Below are positions 22,915 to 33,860 of a stretch of DNA of 64,000 bases, one piece after another. The notes beneath the pieces were generated by a model. That model had not been told where the DNA came from, ran no database searches, and worked only from the letters and a program-made list of their open reading frames with translations. Made by a program: the position numbers and the translations under genes. Source of the DNA: Hymenopus coronatus (lineage: Eukaryota; Arthropoda; Insecta; Mantodea; Hymenopodidae); the NCBI GenBank assembly GCA_030762935.1, contig CM060897.1:114076176-114140175 (forward strand), in the 5' to 3' direction. Within the stretch, counting starts at the first letter, position 1. Each line of letters starts with the position of its first letter.

Positions 22915-23590
22915 TTAAATACCAATTTTGGTATTTACGTTCAGCATCTTCCAAGTATGCGATACGAAAGTTTAAGAAAATCCCCCGTCACAAACTACCC
23001 TTTACATGGAAACATTTTCGAAAAATTTGACTTTCTAAAAAATAGCTCTAACGATATTGATTAAAATCCCGCATATAAAAGTTGTTTACAACCCAAATGA
23101 AATGAAATGTCTTTAATTTTATGGGAATAGCCTCTTTATTCTGGATGAATTTAACCACATTTCGCTTAACTGCTAAACCGTAAACAGATAGACAAAACTT
23201 GCTAAAAAAAATGGATCTCTCCAAAACACTCAATTTGTCTTTTACGTTTTTGTTGTGGAGGTAACCGTTTCCGAGATATTCCTTGTTATTGGTTTCAATT
23301 ATGACTTACTTATACTTTCCTCAGACAGGAAGTATGTTTTTCTTTGGTTTTATTCCTAGCCGAGCAAAGAAGCGATTTGCAATGAAAATCGCATAACGGC
23401 AGCTTTTAAAACATTTGACCATAACTTTAGCATCAGCATCTTGCTTATAAGAACCCAGTTAATATTAACATTCTGTTAATGTTAATCTCGATTAGCATGG
23501 TGTAGCCAGAAGAATCTTTTTTCGTAAGAAGTTTATTTGTAAATCTGCTAGAGAAAGTCATGTGAGCGAGACGCATCAGATTTTTAACGT
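22915..23590 (-). repeat. ACT repeat, outer end missing, reverse
   Basis: Starts at TTTAAATACCAATTTTGGTATTT and runs to AGAGAAAGTCATGTGAGCGAG. Facing the forward half-copy directly suggests a deletion removed the outer ends of two opposed copies here; the left arm still has them. Confidence 0.8.
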
Positions 23591-23672
23591 GGCCAACACA
23601 TTTATGTTGGTGGGTAACTAGGTTACTTCTTTCGTAAAGAGTTTTTATGCAAGCCGTATCATTTGTTTCAGA

Positions 23673-23837
23673 ATGTCGTATCCACGATATCTTGGAGATC
23701 CCTGGCATCCTTCATCAACGACATCTTTCTGCACCGTTAGAAATCGTCCTCCTCTTCTTTCAACACTCCTTGCTGCCAGTCCACAAAGAGAATGCTATTG
23801 TGATACTCTTGACGAAGAACCAAAGGAGATTTTCAAG
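23673..23837 (+). CDS. small heat shock protein, coding exon 1 (residues 1-55)
   Basis: Encodes the variable N-terminal region, starting MSYPRYLGDPW and ending in DEEPKEIFK, where the last residues already belong to the first strand of the alpha-crystallin domain. The DPW and PRY near the start recall the short N-terminal motifs of Hsp20 proteins. Cysteines fall at positions 20, 41 and 43, which is unusual for the family. The start was chosen because ATG is the first after the acceptor TTTCAG at 23666-23671 and the frame upstream does not continue. The exon ends TTCAAG with donor GTAAAT in phase 0, which joins exactly to the next exon to give EIFKVKIYL, matching the family pattern KFxVxLDV. 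Confidence 0.75.
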
Positions 23838-25018
23838 GTAAATAACGTGTGCTTGTTTTCATGAAAATGAACTCCCCTAAAATATTGTTTGTTCTTCATT
23901 TTAATAACTACATTCCTCGCCGGATACACTCTCAATTTGCTAGCACTTTCTCGATGCGTTTTCATATCGATTCATACATTTGTTTGCACACTTGTTAAAA
24001 CTTGTTAAACGAAAATTGCAAAGGTTTTCGTTTAACTATCGCCAAGTTGTAGGAAAGTATTCTAATAAGAAAAACATTTTGGATTGCATTTCGGAATAAT
24101 AAAACGTTACATAGTGGATTGTCTATTTTTACTTTCCCTACTCTTACTATGTACTTAGTGCATAGAGAAGGTAATGTATTCCACCCAAAAGAAATGCGAT
24201 AGCGAGATTTCACCGGGAATGCTTTGCGATTCTTGAATCCAAAAAAAAATAACTTTTTAGGAAAAAGAAAGTGTGTGCAGCATAGCTCAAAAAACGAAAG
24301 TCCGTTAATTACCTAAATTGATATTTAAGCGTAGCATCTCCCAAATTTGCCGACACGGTGATTTTCATGAATAGCTCTCCACCCAAAATTTGTAAATTTT
24401 GATTTTGTCTAGAATGCCTAACGATTTTGATGGGGAAAAGTACCGCACACTAAAGATATTTAAATGGGAAAAATAAAATGTATATGTTAACATTGTCGGG
24501 AAATAGTCTCTTAAAGACCTCATTATTCTGAATTAATTTTATATAAAGGTTAAACCATAAGAGATAAACAAAAATCTACACTAAAAATTTAGATTTCATT
24601 AAAACTTAATTTATCATGCATCACTGGAGGATATAAATTTAAATACCATATTTAGTACCTTGCCGACATTTCGTTTTTGAGTTATCGTTTTCTGTCTCTT
24701 GCCCACACATACCTTTTTGTATAAAGGGTTTTTCTTTTTGTGTGCAGGAACCCAAGGCTCGTATTTCCGGTAAAATCCCGCTATCGAAATTTTGAGTGCA
24801 ATCAAATACCTTCTCTATACACTGTACATCTAGAGAAAATAAAAAGTGGGAGAGACGGAACGTTGAATGCAAAGTTATCACATAAAACTGACACATTCAA
24901 TGTGTTAAAGAACTGGTAAAATGTTTACTTTTTAAAGGTAAAGGAAATGTATTTTAAATGCCCAAAATTGTCAATTCGATTGTATGTTTATTTTCTATTA
25001 TAATGCATTTTAATAGTT

Positions 25019-25112
25019 CTTAAAAGTTTCATTTATACTCTTGGATCTCCTATCCATTTAGCTTAAAAGTTTCATTTATACTCTTGGATCTCCTATCCAT
25101 TTAGCTTAAAAG
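25019..25112. repeat. 43-bp tandem duplication
   Basis: Two identical units (25019-25061, 25062-25104) beginning CTTAAAAGTTTCATTTATAC and ending CCATTTAG, plus the first 8 bases of a third. Perfect identity implies a recent event. Confidence 0.95.
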
Positions 25113-25159
25113 CATATTTGAAAATTTCAATGCGCTTAGAAAATCGTTAAAGAGACAAT

Positions 25160-27745
25160 CTTTAGTATTTTTTTACAAAGCACATGGCACACAGGTAGAG
25201 ATGGTGTTGCACTACACCCCAAAAAATTATATGGTGAGATTTCGTTGGAAATAAAAGTATTAGGGTTCCTTGTATAAAAAGGGGGGGGGGGAAAGGATCC
25301 ATATATCTGAACACAATTGCTAAAAAGAATATGTAAAATATCAAAACTTGGTAGGTATTTTAAGTTTAGTATCCTTCAGAGATGTGACACTATAATTATG
25401 ATGAAAATCCCTCTCACCTCATACCACCCTTTACAGGGACATATTTTCGAAATGCTGTATTTTCTAAAAAAATTGCTTGTATGATTTTGATTAAAATATT
25501 GTATATTAAAGTTATTTATATGGCAAATAAAATGTATATCTTTGAATTCTAGGAATTACCTTTTGAAGGCTTCCTTTATTCTGGTTGAACTGTACTGAAA
25601 TTTTGCATAATGGTAAACTGGAAAAGATAAGACAAAAACTTGCTGTTCAGCTATGTAGACAACACACAATTTATATTTTTTTACATCTTTTTCGTGGAGC
25701 TGACATTTTAAGAGTTCCTCGTTAGTGCTTTAAGTTTTAAAATACTTATAATACGAAATTTGTAAACTCCTTGCCATGCAAAGAAACTGACACAGAGTAA
25801 CCAGTTTTTAAAAGATTTGATTGTCGATTTAGTTCTAGTGTATTCTCTTATTTCACTTTTACTTGCAAGAAATTGAGTAGCAAGATCATTTTTGTTAATG
25901 CTATCTGGACTAGCTTGCAGTTGGTAGAGAAATAAGTGTTTTAATAATATTTTTTGTTTACTTCTGCGTCTTGCATTTCGAGCAATTTTATCCAAAAAAG
26001 TTGGATAGCAAATTATTTTTCTTAAACTAATTACTTACACTCACTTCTGAATTATTACTAAAGTGCAAAAGTCCCCTTTTTGCTTTCTCTGCCTGGCACG
26101 TTGGTATAGGTGCTACTGCATTCCACCCAGATAATTCTATAAGGAGATTTCATGGAAATGAACGTTTTAGAACTCGATATAAACAAAACAGTTTTAGAAA
26201 AAAGCTCTGCGTGTCTGTAAACTACATGGCTAAAAACAGAAAAAAAAAAACAACTTTCCGATTAAGTTGCATTCTTTTGAGGATAGAACATGTGGAATTT
26301 TCAAGAAAATGTCTTTGCTTGAACATTTTTCGAAAATATTAATATCCTCTAATGATCAAATGATTTTTACTAACATAACTTTCATTGAAGATATTTACTT
26401 GGAAAAATAAAATGGTTCCTCTTGAATTATCTGTGAATAGGCTCCGATGTCCTCTTCGTTCTCAATGTCTTCTGAATAACTGGTACACAGAGATGGAGAA
26501 AAACTTGCTACTGAAAAATGTATATTTCGTTACGACACCGAACTAATGTCGTGCACTTTTACTTTCTCTAGCCCGTATGTGCAACGTACACAGTGGATAG
26601 AGAAGGTAATGTATTTCAACAACAATTTGATATCAAGATTTGACTGGAAATATGTTTTAAAGCTCCCCTGGGTCTAACAAAAACTTTATAGAAATAAGGT
26701 GTCCGTCTGTAGAAGCATAGCTCAAAATCGAAAAGACATACTTGCTCTCTAGTTTGAGCATCTTTCAAGGATGTGACACGGAAGATTACTCCCAACAAAA
26801 ACTACCCTTTACATAGAAAAGTTTATGAAAAGTGTTTTTCTCAAAACTGGCTATAAGGAGTTTGATTGAAATGCCGTATATTTAAAATATTTTCATCGAA
26901 AATGAAATTTATATTTTTAATTTTCTGGGATTAGACTTTGATGACCTGTTTATTCAGACCAGTTTTGCAGAATTTTGTATAACAATTAAACTGTAAGAAG
27001 TAGACAAACTTACTATATCTTTCGTCCCATACAGTATTTTTATGTAGAGTTGACTATTTTTATTTTAAATATTCTTATTATTGGTTTCAAGTTTAAACTA
27101 CTTGCTCTTCTTAAACGGAAGTGAAGTTTCATTTCATCTCTTGTTTACTGCTTAACGAGCCGAACTTCAGCTATTTCACACAGGGCCAGTTGTTAAATGA
27201 TTTCACTATCGATTTAGCATAGTGTGTTCCCTCGTGTCACTTCTGCTTGCGAGGAAGTAAGCAATGACACAATTAATGCTAATTTTTACCTTGATTACCA
27301 TGTCGTAGAACAAAATGTTTTGTACCGAAAGTTGTTTGTATAACAGCTAGAGAAATTTGTGTGATTGAAGCACATCGAGGTTGTTTTTTTTTTTTTTTTT
27401 TTCTTTGAAGTTGCAAATTTCCTCGAACACATCCTAATTATGGTTTGGAATTTAAAACTCTTGAAACATTTCTCAAATTATTTTTTTATTTCTTTCTGAT
27501 AGTTTTACTCCTGCCATAGTGAGAGAACAGAATTTCAATAAAATGATAGTTTTTAAAAGATTTGGATATCGCTTTAGCCTTAGCCTATTGTATTTCCTTA
27601 TTTTCCTTCTATTTGTAGGCAAACAAGTAATATCATTTCTGCTAATATTTGTCTATTCATATAAAAGCAGATAGAAGAATAATCTTTTGTAAGTAGAGTT
27701 CGTTGCAGAAGAGTCCTGTAAATGGAACACAAAACTTTCAATTAT
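25160..27745 (-). repeat. chain of four ACT repeat copies, reverse
   Basis: Degenerate copies, all reverse, each marked by the TTTTCTGGGAATAG-type, AACGATTTTGATTAAAAT-type and CATGCTAATCGAG-type landmarks in reverse order. These copies look older than those at 40-58 kb because landmarks are more eroded. Confidence 0.7.
25975..26260 (+). repeat. direct duplicate of 28015-28270
   Basis: Both start TTTTATCC(A/C)AAAA then AGTTGGATAGCAAAT and share AATTTTTCTTAAA(C/G)TAA and the following ACT-end sequence. The two copies flank two ACT repeats in the intron, so one segment duplicated together with its adjoining repeat. Confidence 0.7.
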
Positions 27746-28560
27746 TTCCTTAAATTAAATGGGCTTTTATTAGACTTAGATCTTTGTTCCAATGAACTTT
27801 AAGCTCTGAACAGAATTTCATCCTATCGTTAGTAATATAAGTTGGAAAAAACTGGTTTAATGTTGCATGTAAGTGTTAGTATATCGGTAAAGACTTTTTA
27901 ATGTTCTCTATTTTATTTCGAGAATCATAGCTTGTAATATTATGGGTAAATTAATCTCGGGTTTTGCACATTTCTTTTCCATCAACATAGATACTGTACT
28001 CCACATATTTTATTCCATTCTCAATTTTATCCCAAAAGTTGGATAGCAAATAATTTTTCTTAAAGTAAATACTTGCCCACTTCTTATAGTAGTAGTAAAG
28101 AGCAAAGCTCGGACTTAAATGTTTTTACTTTTTGCATTCTCTGCTTAGTATGTAGCATAAGTAAGAGATTTCATTGAAAATGCACGTTTTAGAGCTTCTG
28201 TATAATCAAAGCATTTTTAGAAAAAAAAGACTGTGTCCGTGTGTTTACGAAAAGTCGGTTAGATACCAAATTAGATAATTTAAGTTCCATGTCTTTCGAG
28301 GATACAAAAAAAGCAGAAATTCGATAAAAAACAATTTTAAGACATTTGACTCGCTTTAACCTAATGTAGTCCCTTATTTTCTTTCTATTTGTAAGGAAGC
28401 AAGAAATGCAATAATTTCTGCTAATATATACATAATATAGAAGTGATAGAAGAATAATCTTTTGTTAGTATAATTTGTTGCAGAATAATCATGTGAATGG
28501 AACACAAACTTCTACATATTTCTTTAAATTAATTCCTCTAAAATGTGTGGATGGTTTCAG

Positions 28561-28782
28561 GTGAAGATTTACCTGAGAGAATACCAGGCTGACGAGATAA
28601 ATATTAAGTCGGTCATTGTCAGAAACGTCGAATATCTGGTCATAGAAGGAAAGAAGAAAGAGAATGGAATCGTCCCGAATGAGTTGGTCCATCGCCTACC
28701 AATGCCACAAGGAGTAAAGCTGAAGGATTTTGTTAAGAAACTCCACCCCTCTGGTATCCTTACCCTCTCTGCTGTTAAGAAG
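28561..28782 (+). CDS. small heat shock protein, coding exon 2 (alpha-crystallin domain, residues 56-129)
   Basis: Encodes almost the whole alpha-crystallin domain. Family landmarks in order are VKIYLREYQADEINIK (residues 56-71, strand 2-3 pattern VxLDVxxFxPEEIxVK), YLVIEGKK (80-87, the VxGxH/K block), NELVHRLPMPQGV (95-107, the FxRxYxLPxxV block) and SGILTLSAVKK (119-129, the GVLTVxAPKK signature). The loop between GKK and ELV is several residues shorter than the usual EEKxDEHGFVSR segment, and the common Phe there is Leu. Acceptor TTTCAG ends at 28560 and the donor after AAGAAG is GTATAT. Reading-frame phase 0 at both ends agrees with both neighbours. Confidence 0.9.
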
Positions 28783-28814
28783 GTATATATTATATTGTCC
28801 TTGCTTTAAGGTGT

Positions 28815-29610
28815 GTTATTCCCATTACTTTCTCTAAATCTCTGTAACAAATTATTGTTAAAAACATGTGCTTCATTCTAATTCATGCTAATCGTGATAA
28901 ACATAAGCAGAATTGCTTTTCTGTAAGTAGAAGGAGCATAAGGGAATACACTAGGCTAAAATAGTCAAATCTCTTAAAAACTGGCTGTGTGAATAAATTC
29001 CCTTTTCTTTGCATTGCTAGGAGTTAATGAATTCCCGTACGGGAAAACTTAAGTATTTTAAAGCTGAAATCAATGACAAGCGATATCCAAAACATGGTCA
29101 ACTTTGCAAAAACTGTATACAACATAAATTATGTGTTTTAACGGGATATAGATTTTTTTTATATTATCAAGTTATTGTCTATCACTTCCGATTTACCAGC
29201 TATGCAAAATCCAGCAAAATTCATCCAGAATAAAGACATTTTTAGAGGCTATTCCCAGAAAATTCAAGATGTAGGTTTTATTTGCGTTGTAAATATCTTT
29301 AATATACCATATTTTAATAAAAATCGTTTAGAAGCGTTTTTGAGAACCAAAGTTTTCGAGATGTTTTCCATGGAGACGGTAATTTGGAGTGGAAGATTTT
29401 CTTCAAAATCTTCGTGTCGTATCCTTGGAAACTTATATACAGAGTTTTGAATTTTCCCGACTTTGAGTTATAGTGTACACGGACACACACATACGCACTC
29501 TAACCTTTTTCTAGAAATACTGTTTTGTATTCTGAAGACTCTAAAATATCTATATCCGGTTAAATCTCTGTATCAAATTTTATACGTGTAGAGAAAGTAA
29601 AAGTTTCTGA
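28815..29610 (+). repeat. ACT repeat, full-length, forward
   Basis: From CCCATTACTTTCTCTAAATC to TATACGTGTAGAGAAAGTAAAA. It starts only about 30 bases after the splice donor of exon 2. Confidence 0.85.
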
Positions 29611-30099
29611 AAATGTAAAAATGTTAGCATTTTTTATGCTCTGTTTTATTAGTTAATCTTTGATTTTATTTATATATCGGTACTATATATAGGTGCAATA
29701 TTTATGGTGCTAGAATGGTGCTAGATTTGGTTTTTACTGCCGCCGCCTGAAATGCTGCATAGGGAAATATTTAAATTTCTAAATATTTCTTCTAAGACTG
29801 AACATGGAATATATATGTAAACGTAGATTTTTTTATGACACAACTGAAATTAAAGTTTCATTAAATGAAACTTGTCACATGCACAATGTAAAGAGCTATC
29901 GAAAGGTCTAACATAATGGATAGATACATTTTTCTTATGGTTGTTTGAAAGTTGAACGAAAAAAAAAAAAATAGTTTATTTCGTTACAACTAGGTACACT
30001 TTCTTTTATGTCTGACATTCGCCGCGATTTTTGCACTTCTGTATCAAACCCCTTTTTGAATACTTGGGCCATTTTGACTTTCTCTTCCCACACTATCTT

Positions 30100-30300
30100 C
30101 TTATTGTGTAATAATTTGAGATCACCTTGCGGTTTACCAGGAAACATGGAAGTAGGTTAAGAAATCCAATTCTGTGCCGGTATGTTGACATGGTAGCTCA
30201 GTGGTAGAGCAACCGGCTAGAGACCGGATGATCCGTGGTTCAAATCCCGGCTAAGGCATTGAATTTTTGAGTCTGACTCTACTTATGATAAAGATTGAAT
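30100..30300 (+). mobile_element. SINE C (tRNA-derived), well preserved
   Basis: Leader TTTGAGATCACCTTGCGGTTTACC, then the tRNA-like head with A box TGGTAGCTCAGTGGTAGAGC (30191-30210) and B box GTGGTTCAAATCCCGGC (about 30235-30251), and the family body GCATTGAATTTTTGAGTCTGAC. The anticodon-arm region ACCGGCTAGAGACCGG still pairs. It is an RNA polymerase III retroposon and probably not a functional tRNA, since it lacks a closing acceptor stem. Confidence 0.8.
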
Positions 30301-30654
30301 AATAAATGGAATAATACATTCTAAACAGTTTTGAATGTAAAATAAGGACGAAAAGAATGTTTCTATTTAAGCCTACAAAAGTAATAACATTTCCTCGCTT
30401 ATTCCTATCACGATAACCCTTTTAAATCACGCATTTTGCTAATTACTTTTATGCAGTTTTCTTTCTCTTTTAAAGAATGTTTAAATTCATTGGGTTTAAA
30501 ATTTTGTGTATTTATTATTAAATAGCTTTAAATGAAAATGCACTTGTGAAGATTTGCTGGAAATGTTTGATGTCCACTCGGTCAAAACTAATGTATGTGA
30601 ACAGCATAGCTCAAAAACAAAGACTTTAATACCACTAGTTGTTCAGTTTTTCCC

Positions 30655-30965
30655 CAGGTGGTGGTGCCGAGGTAGGGTTGTTAGACCTCTCGCCTCCAAC
30701 CTAGGTGGTTCGGGTTCGATCCCAAGCGCCTGCAGGTTTGGTATCTGGTGGACGAAGCGGTGCCTGGTCATAACCTTTCCTATCGCCCATTTCGCTTCCA
30801 CTTCATCATGCTTAATGCTTAGCTACGGGCCGACCAGTCGCTCTAGGTTTTCCATTCTGCGGCTACGTGCCGTTGGCTACCCGACAGGCTTTTGACCCTT
30901 GGGTACCCGCTTGTAAGACCTAAGAAGGTAATCAGTCTTGCAAACTGGGAGGGTAAGCATACTAC
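30655..30965 (+). mobile_element. SINE E (tRNA-derived)
   Basis: Head with A-box-like GCCGAGGTAGGGTTGTTAGAC and B box GGTTCGGGTTCGATCCCAAG, then a GC-rich body (TGGTGGACGAAGCGGTGCC, GGCTACGTGCCGTTGGCTAC). The head resembles that of SINE F at 61975. No other copy of this body is in the window. Confidence 0.65.
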
Positions 30966-31407
30966 GGGAAAAAGTCTCCTAAGAAGCAAATCCGAGAATT
31001 TTCAAGAAAATCTCCCAGCCCAAATTACCAGAGGTTACCAAATTGGTTGAGGGGTAGAATGTGAAAAATGTATGGGTTTAGGTAAAAAGCTAATTGCAAT
31101 CCAACTTAGCTGTAGATGGCCAGGACAAAATATGGCTTCAAGGCACAAATTCAAAGGCCTGAGATCTTGTATCTTTTCATCCATGTTACTACAGGCATTT
31201 AGTTTTGTCTATTTCCTAAAGATTGAGGGTTCAAATCCGATGTTAATGGTGTTTATGCTTTTCTTTTAATTTTACACTTTAGCGCCAGTGTTATTAGAAT
31301 TGGGTTTTTATCTGCATAGAACCACAACTTAAATTGCCAAAGTTATATTAATGTCATTGTGTTCTACATATCCATGCATAAAATTAACAAACGCGCAAAA
31401 AAATAAA

Positions 31408-31497
31408 TGGGATAATCCGTGCAAGATTTGAACCTAGGAGCTTGTGAGTGGAAGTAAGGCATCCTTAACTTCTCAGCCACCGGAACATGTTTTGAGA
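31408..31497 (-). mobile_element. tRNA-like SINE head
   Basis: Reverse strand reads TTCCGGTGGCTGAGAAGTTAAG (A box) and AGCTCCTAGGTTCAAATCTTG (B box), followed by GCACGGATTATCCCATTTATTT. A tRNA-derived element of a type not repeated elsewhere here. Confidence 0.6.
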
Positions 31498-31629
31498 CTT
31501 CTTTTCAGTTCTCGTAAGTTTTCGCAGACCATTGTACATTTTTTTTTTTCGTGTGCATTGTGAAGTTTTTACGAAGATGCACGAAGCTCTTCGATCGACA
31601 CGTCATCTGTAAATGCATATACTGAGGTG

Positions 31630-32300
31630 TTTGAATAAAACCACTTTTTTTTTTTTCCAAAAAAGTTTGTGTACAAAACAGCATAACTCAAAAAGAAGGT
31701 AAATTAAATCCCAATTATATATTTAAGAACAAAATATTTTAAAAGTGACAACATGGTGAATTTTAAACCAATTCAAATTATCCTTTATAAGAATAAAGCT
31801 TTTAAATTTTCTAATGATACAGATTAACGCATTTTAAAGATATTATGCGAAATGTTTGGTGTGAATTGTCTAAAAATAGTCTCTGAAGTTCAGTATATTA
31901 TGGATGAACATTGTATAACTGGGTAAATCGTAGAAATAGACAAAACGTGCTGCGCAAATATATAATCTCTTCAAACGCACAATTTATGCCAAAACATTTT
32001 TGTGAGGTTGCAGTTATCGAATATTCTCTTTAGTCTTAAACATTTTAAGATTGAAACTATAAGGCAACCATAATACATTTATTTGTTTTACATGTGGCAC
32101 AACACAGAAAAACTAATTACAATTTGGTAGCGACCAGCTTGTTAAATACTTTACTTTCTTTTTAGCCTAATGTACATACCTCTTAGTTTCCCTTTAAGAA
32201 CCTAATAATATCGCCATTTCCGCTAATGGTTTCTCGATTATTATCGAGTAAATCGAAGAATATACTTTTTTGCAAGAACTGTAAGTACTTGCAGTAGGAG
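31630..32300 (-). repeat. ACT repeat, degenerate, reverse
   Basis: Shows CAGCATAACTCAAAAAG, GACAACATGGTGAATTTT and CGATTATTATCGAGTAAATCG landmarks in reverse order; ends eroded. Confidence 0.65.
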
Positions 32301-32717
32301 TTTGAGACGTCATAATATTTACAGTACAATTAGGAAATGATGTAATACTAGAGACGTGTGCTACTTTAAGAATCGATTGCAAATTTTTTTAACAAGAGTG
32401 TATATGAAGGCTTTGTCGATATAATTTAGATGTAGCCTTCCATTTGTTCACATTGAGGATTTATTTTTCTTTGTGTTAAATAACATATTGAAAAGCAATT
32501 TTAATTTTTTTTTTAAATATTTAAAAAAGTATTTTGCGAACTGTAAGTTGCTTATCACATCTCGAATACTTGCCTCATATCCCCAATATGCATTCTTGAC
32601 CTGATAAGCAAAACTAGGAATTTTTGGTATGCAATATATTATTGTAATAATGGATTGTTGCATAATGAGCATAAAAACACATCATATTTTAACATTCACG
32701 TATTTTTATTTTTGCAG

Positions 32718-32810
32718 ATTTCTGCGGAATCAATGAGGGAGGTAGTGAACCCAAACTATGGCACGCCATATAAACTCCGCATGTCTAATACAACAATCTT
32801 GAATTATTAA
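32718..32810 (+). CDS. small heat shock protein, coding exon 3 (residues 130-159)
   Basis: Encodes the last 30 residues, starting ISAESMREVVNPNYG and ending TTILNY with TAA at 32808-32810. The acceptor is a pyrimidine tract ending TTTTTGCAG. Phase 0 joining to AAGAAG gives SAVKKISAESM. The C-terminal extension lacks the usual I-x-I/V anchor that docks into neighbouring subunits in many Hsp20 oligomers; only a TTIL near the end is hydrophobic. That suggests altered oligomer assembly, as an inference. Assignment rests on frame, splice consensus, position and the polyadenylation signal 135 bases downstream, because this tail is too short and variable to recognise by itself. Confidence 0.7.
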   Translation: MSAESMREVVNPNYGTPYKLRMSNTTILNY

Positions 32811-32944
32811 TGGTTTGTAAACGTTATGTTTTATCTTGGAGTACAATTTTTAAAGATTATAAACTGTTTTAACTGTAAAAAGTTGCAGCAACTTGTTTTC
32901 AAGACAACTACATGTTTTATATTTAAACACCGAGAATGAATTAT

Positions 32945-32950
32945 AATAAA
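32945..32950 (+). terminator. polyadenylation signal
   Basis: AATAAA 135 bases after the stop codon, followed 20-40 bases later by a T/GT-rich stretch (GTCTTATTTTATCTG). It gives a 3' UTR of about 155 bases. Confidence 0.7.
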
Positions 32951-32999
32951 GTGTTATCGATTTGTAAATATGAGTCTTATTTTATCTGTTTCCATCCCT

Positions 33000-33460
33000 T
33001 TCTGAAACCGGATGGTTAAAAGTAGCATTTTATGAAGACATTGGGGTCCGCATTTACATACTTGTGAATCCTTGAATTTAAAGCACTTAATTATACAGTT
33101 AAAACTTAAATAAAAGGTATATCGCAGCAGATTTACTGATAAGCGGCTTTAGTATATAATAAATATTTAAATTAATGTAAAGTGCATAAAACCCCATTTC
33201 ACCCGAAAAAGTAAATTAGTGTTATAGTTATTAATAAAAATGAATTTACAATATTATTAAATACATCTTGCCATAGATTGGATGCAGGTCATGCTGGTAA
33301 AAGAAAGCAAGGTAAATAATGTATCTTATATTACAAAAAATAATACCATAACGTTTTTTAATTATAATATACACAACTTTGAACTTTATGGCAGAATTTT
33401 GTTCTAAATATCTCTCTGGTTTGTCAAATCTAATAACATGCAAATTAAGTGTTCATCAAA
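33000..33460. other. intergenic, nothing recognised
   Basis: AT-rich single-copy sequence downstream of the heat shock gene. No frame, SINE or ACT repeat is visible. Confidence 0.5.
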
Positions 33461-33465
33461 GATTC

Positions 33466-33860
33466 TTAATTAATGTTCTAAGACTGTGCAGTGAAATAAA
33501 GGATGCTCAACAGTTTGCTCATTACCACATATTTATGCGTTAATATCCGTTCCATCTTTATATCTTGCATATTTCAAAATAAAAACCAATTTACCATGTC
33601 CTCATATAAATTGAATGAATATGAAGTCGGGTGTGATATTTTTACAGCGTAGGCGACATTCAACTATTAGAAGGATAATTTCTCTTGTGGTGGTGGTTCC
33701 TTTAGAACTGCATATTTACAACTCGTTTCAATATGTTTTAGTAAACTTTCAGCGTAAAATAGGACTCGTAAATTATAGGCAAACTTTAAAATATTCATGA
33801 AATTTAAAGTTTCAGAATGTGGTATATTCCTTCGACAAATAGTTAACAAAACTGCTGTGT
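33466..33860 (-). pseudogene. LINE fragment, C-terminal zinc-knuckle region
   Basis: On the - strand, bases about 33530-33466 encode ICGNEQTVEHPLFHCTVLEH, which fits the C-G-x-x-QTxEHxLxxC end typical of the RNase H-bearing LINEs. Upstream text on the same strand is broken by stops and is only tentatively part of the element. Confidence 0.5.

Larger units (their letters stand above)
21360..23671 (+). other. putative intron 1 of the heat shock gene
   Basis: From GTAAGT to TTTCAG. The first 1.1 kb is single copy and shared with the left arm. The remainder is an ACT half-copy forward (22445-22905) joined to a reverse copy (22915-23590). An A run at about 22784-22803 lies within. Confidence 0.5.
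23838..28560 (+). other. intron 2 of the heat shock gene, repeat-filled
   Basis: Donor GTAAAT to acceptor TTTCAG. It holds reverse ACT copies or pieces at about 24125-24615, 25160-25950, 26080-26530, 26555-27380, 27400-27745 and 28100-28515, a forward piece at 24620-24845 (AAATACCATATTTAG to AGAGAAAATAAAAAG), a 43-bp tandem duplication and a locally duplicated block (25975-26260 with 28015-28270). No other gene is seen. Confidence 0.75.
28783..32717 (+). other. intron 3 of the heat shock gene
   Basis: Donor GTATAT to acceptor TTTTTGCAG. It contains a forward ACT copy, SINE C, SINE E, another tRNA-like SINE and a reverse ACT copy, listed separately. The stretches 29611-30090, 30301-30650, 30966-31405 and 32301-32717 show no further feature. 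Confidence 0.75.
21287..32970 (+). other. small heat shock protein gene (transcription unit)
   Basis: Four-exon model: leader 21287-21359, coding exons 23673-23837, 28561-28782 and 32718-32810, 3' UTR to about 32970. The three coding exons are all phase 0 and have AAG-GTAAAT, AAG-GTATAT donors and TTTCAG, TTTGCAG acceptors. Joined, they give 55 + 74 + 30 = 159 residues, the usual size of an arthropod Hsp20. Proteins of this family are ATP-independent holdases that form oligomers through the alpha-crystallin domain and keep unfolding proteins soluble in the cytosol. Introns (about 2.3, 4.7 and 3.9 kb) are packed with ACT repeats and SINEs. A TATA box is present but I see no canonical heat shock element, so heat induction is not shown. 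Confidence 0.8.

Noticed and set aside
30185..30260. Possible functional tRNA gene
   Set aside because: It has A and B boxes, but the acceptor stem does not close and the downstream sequence matches other dispersed SINE C copies.
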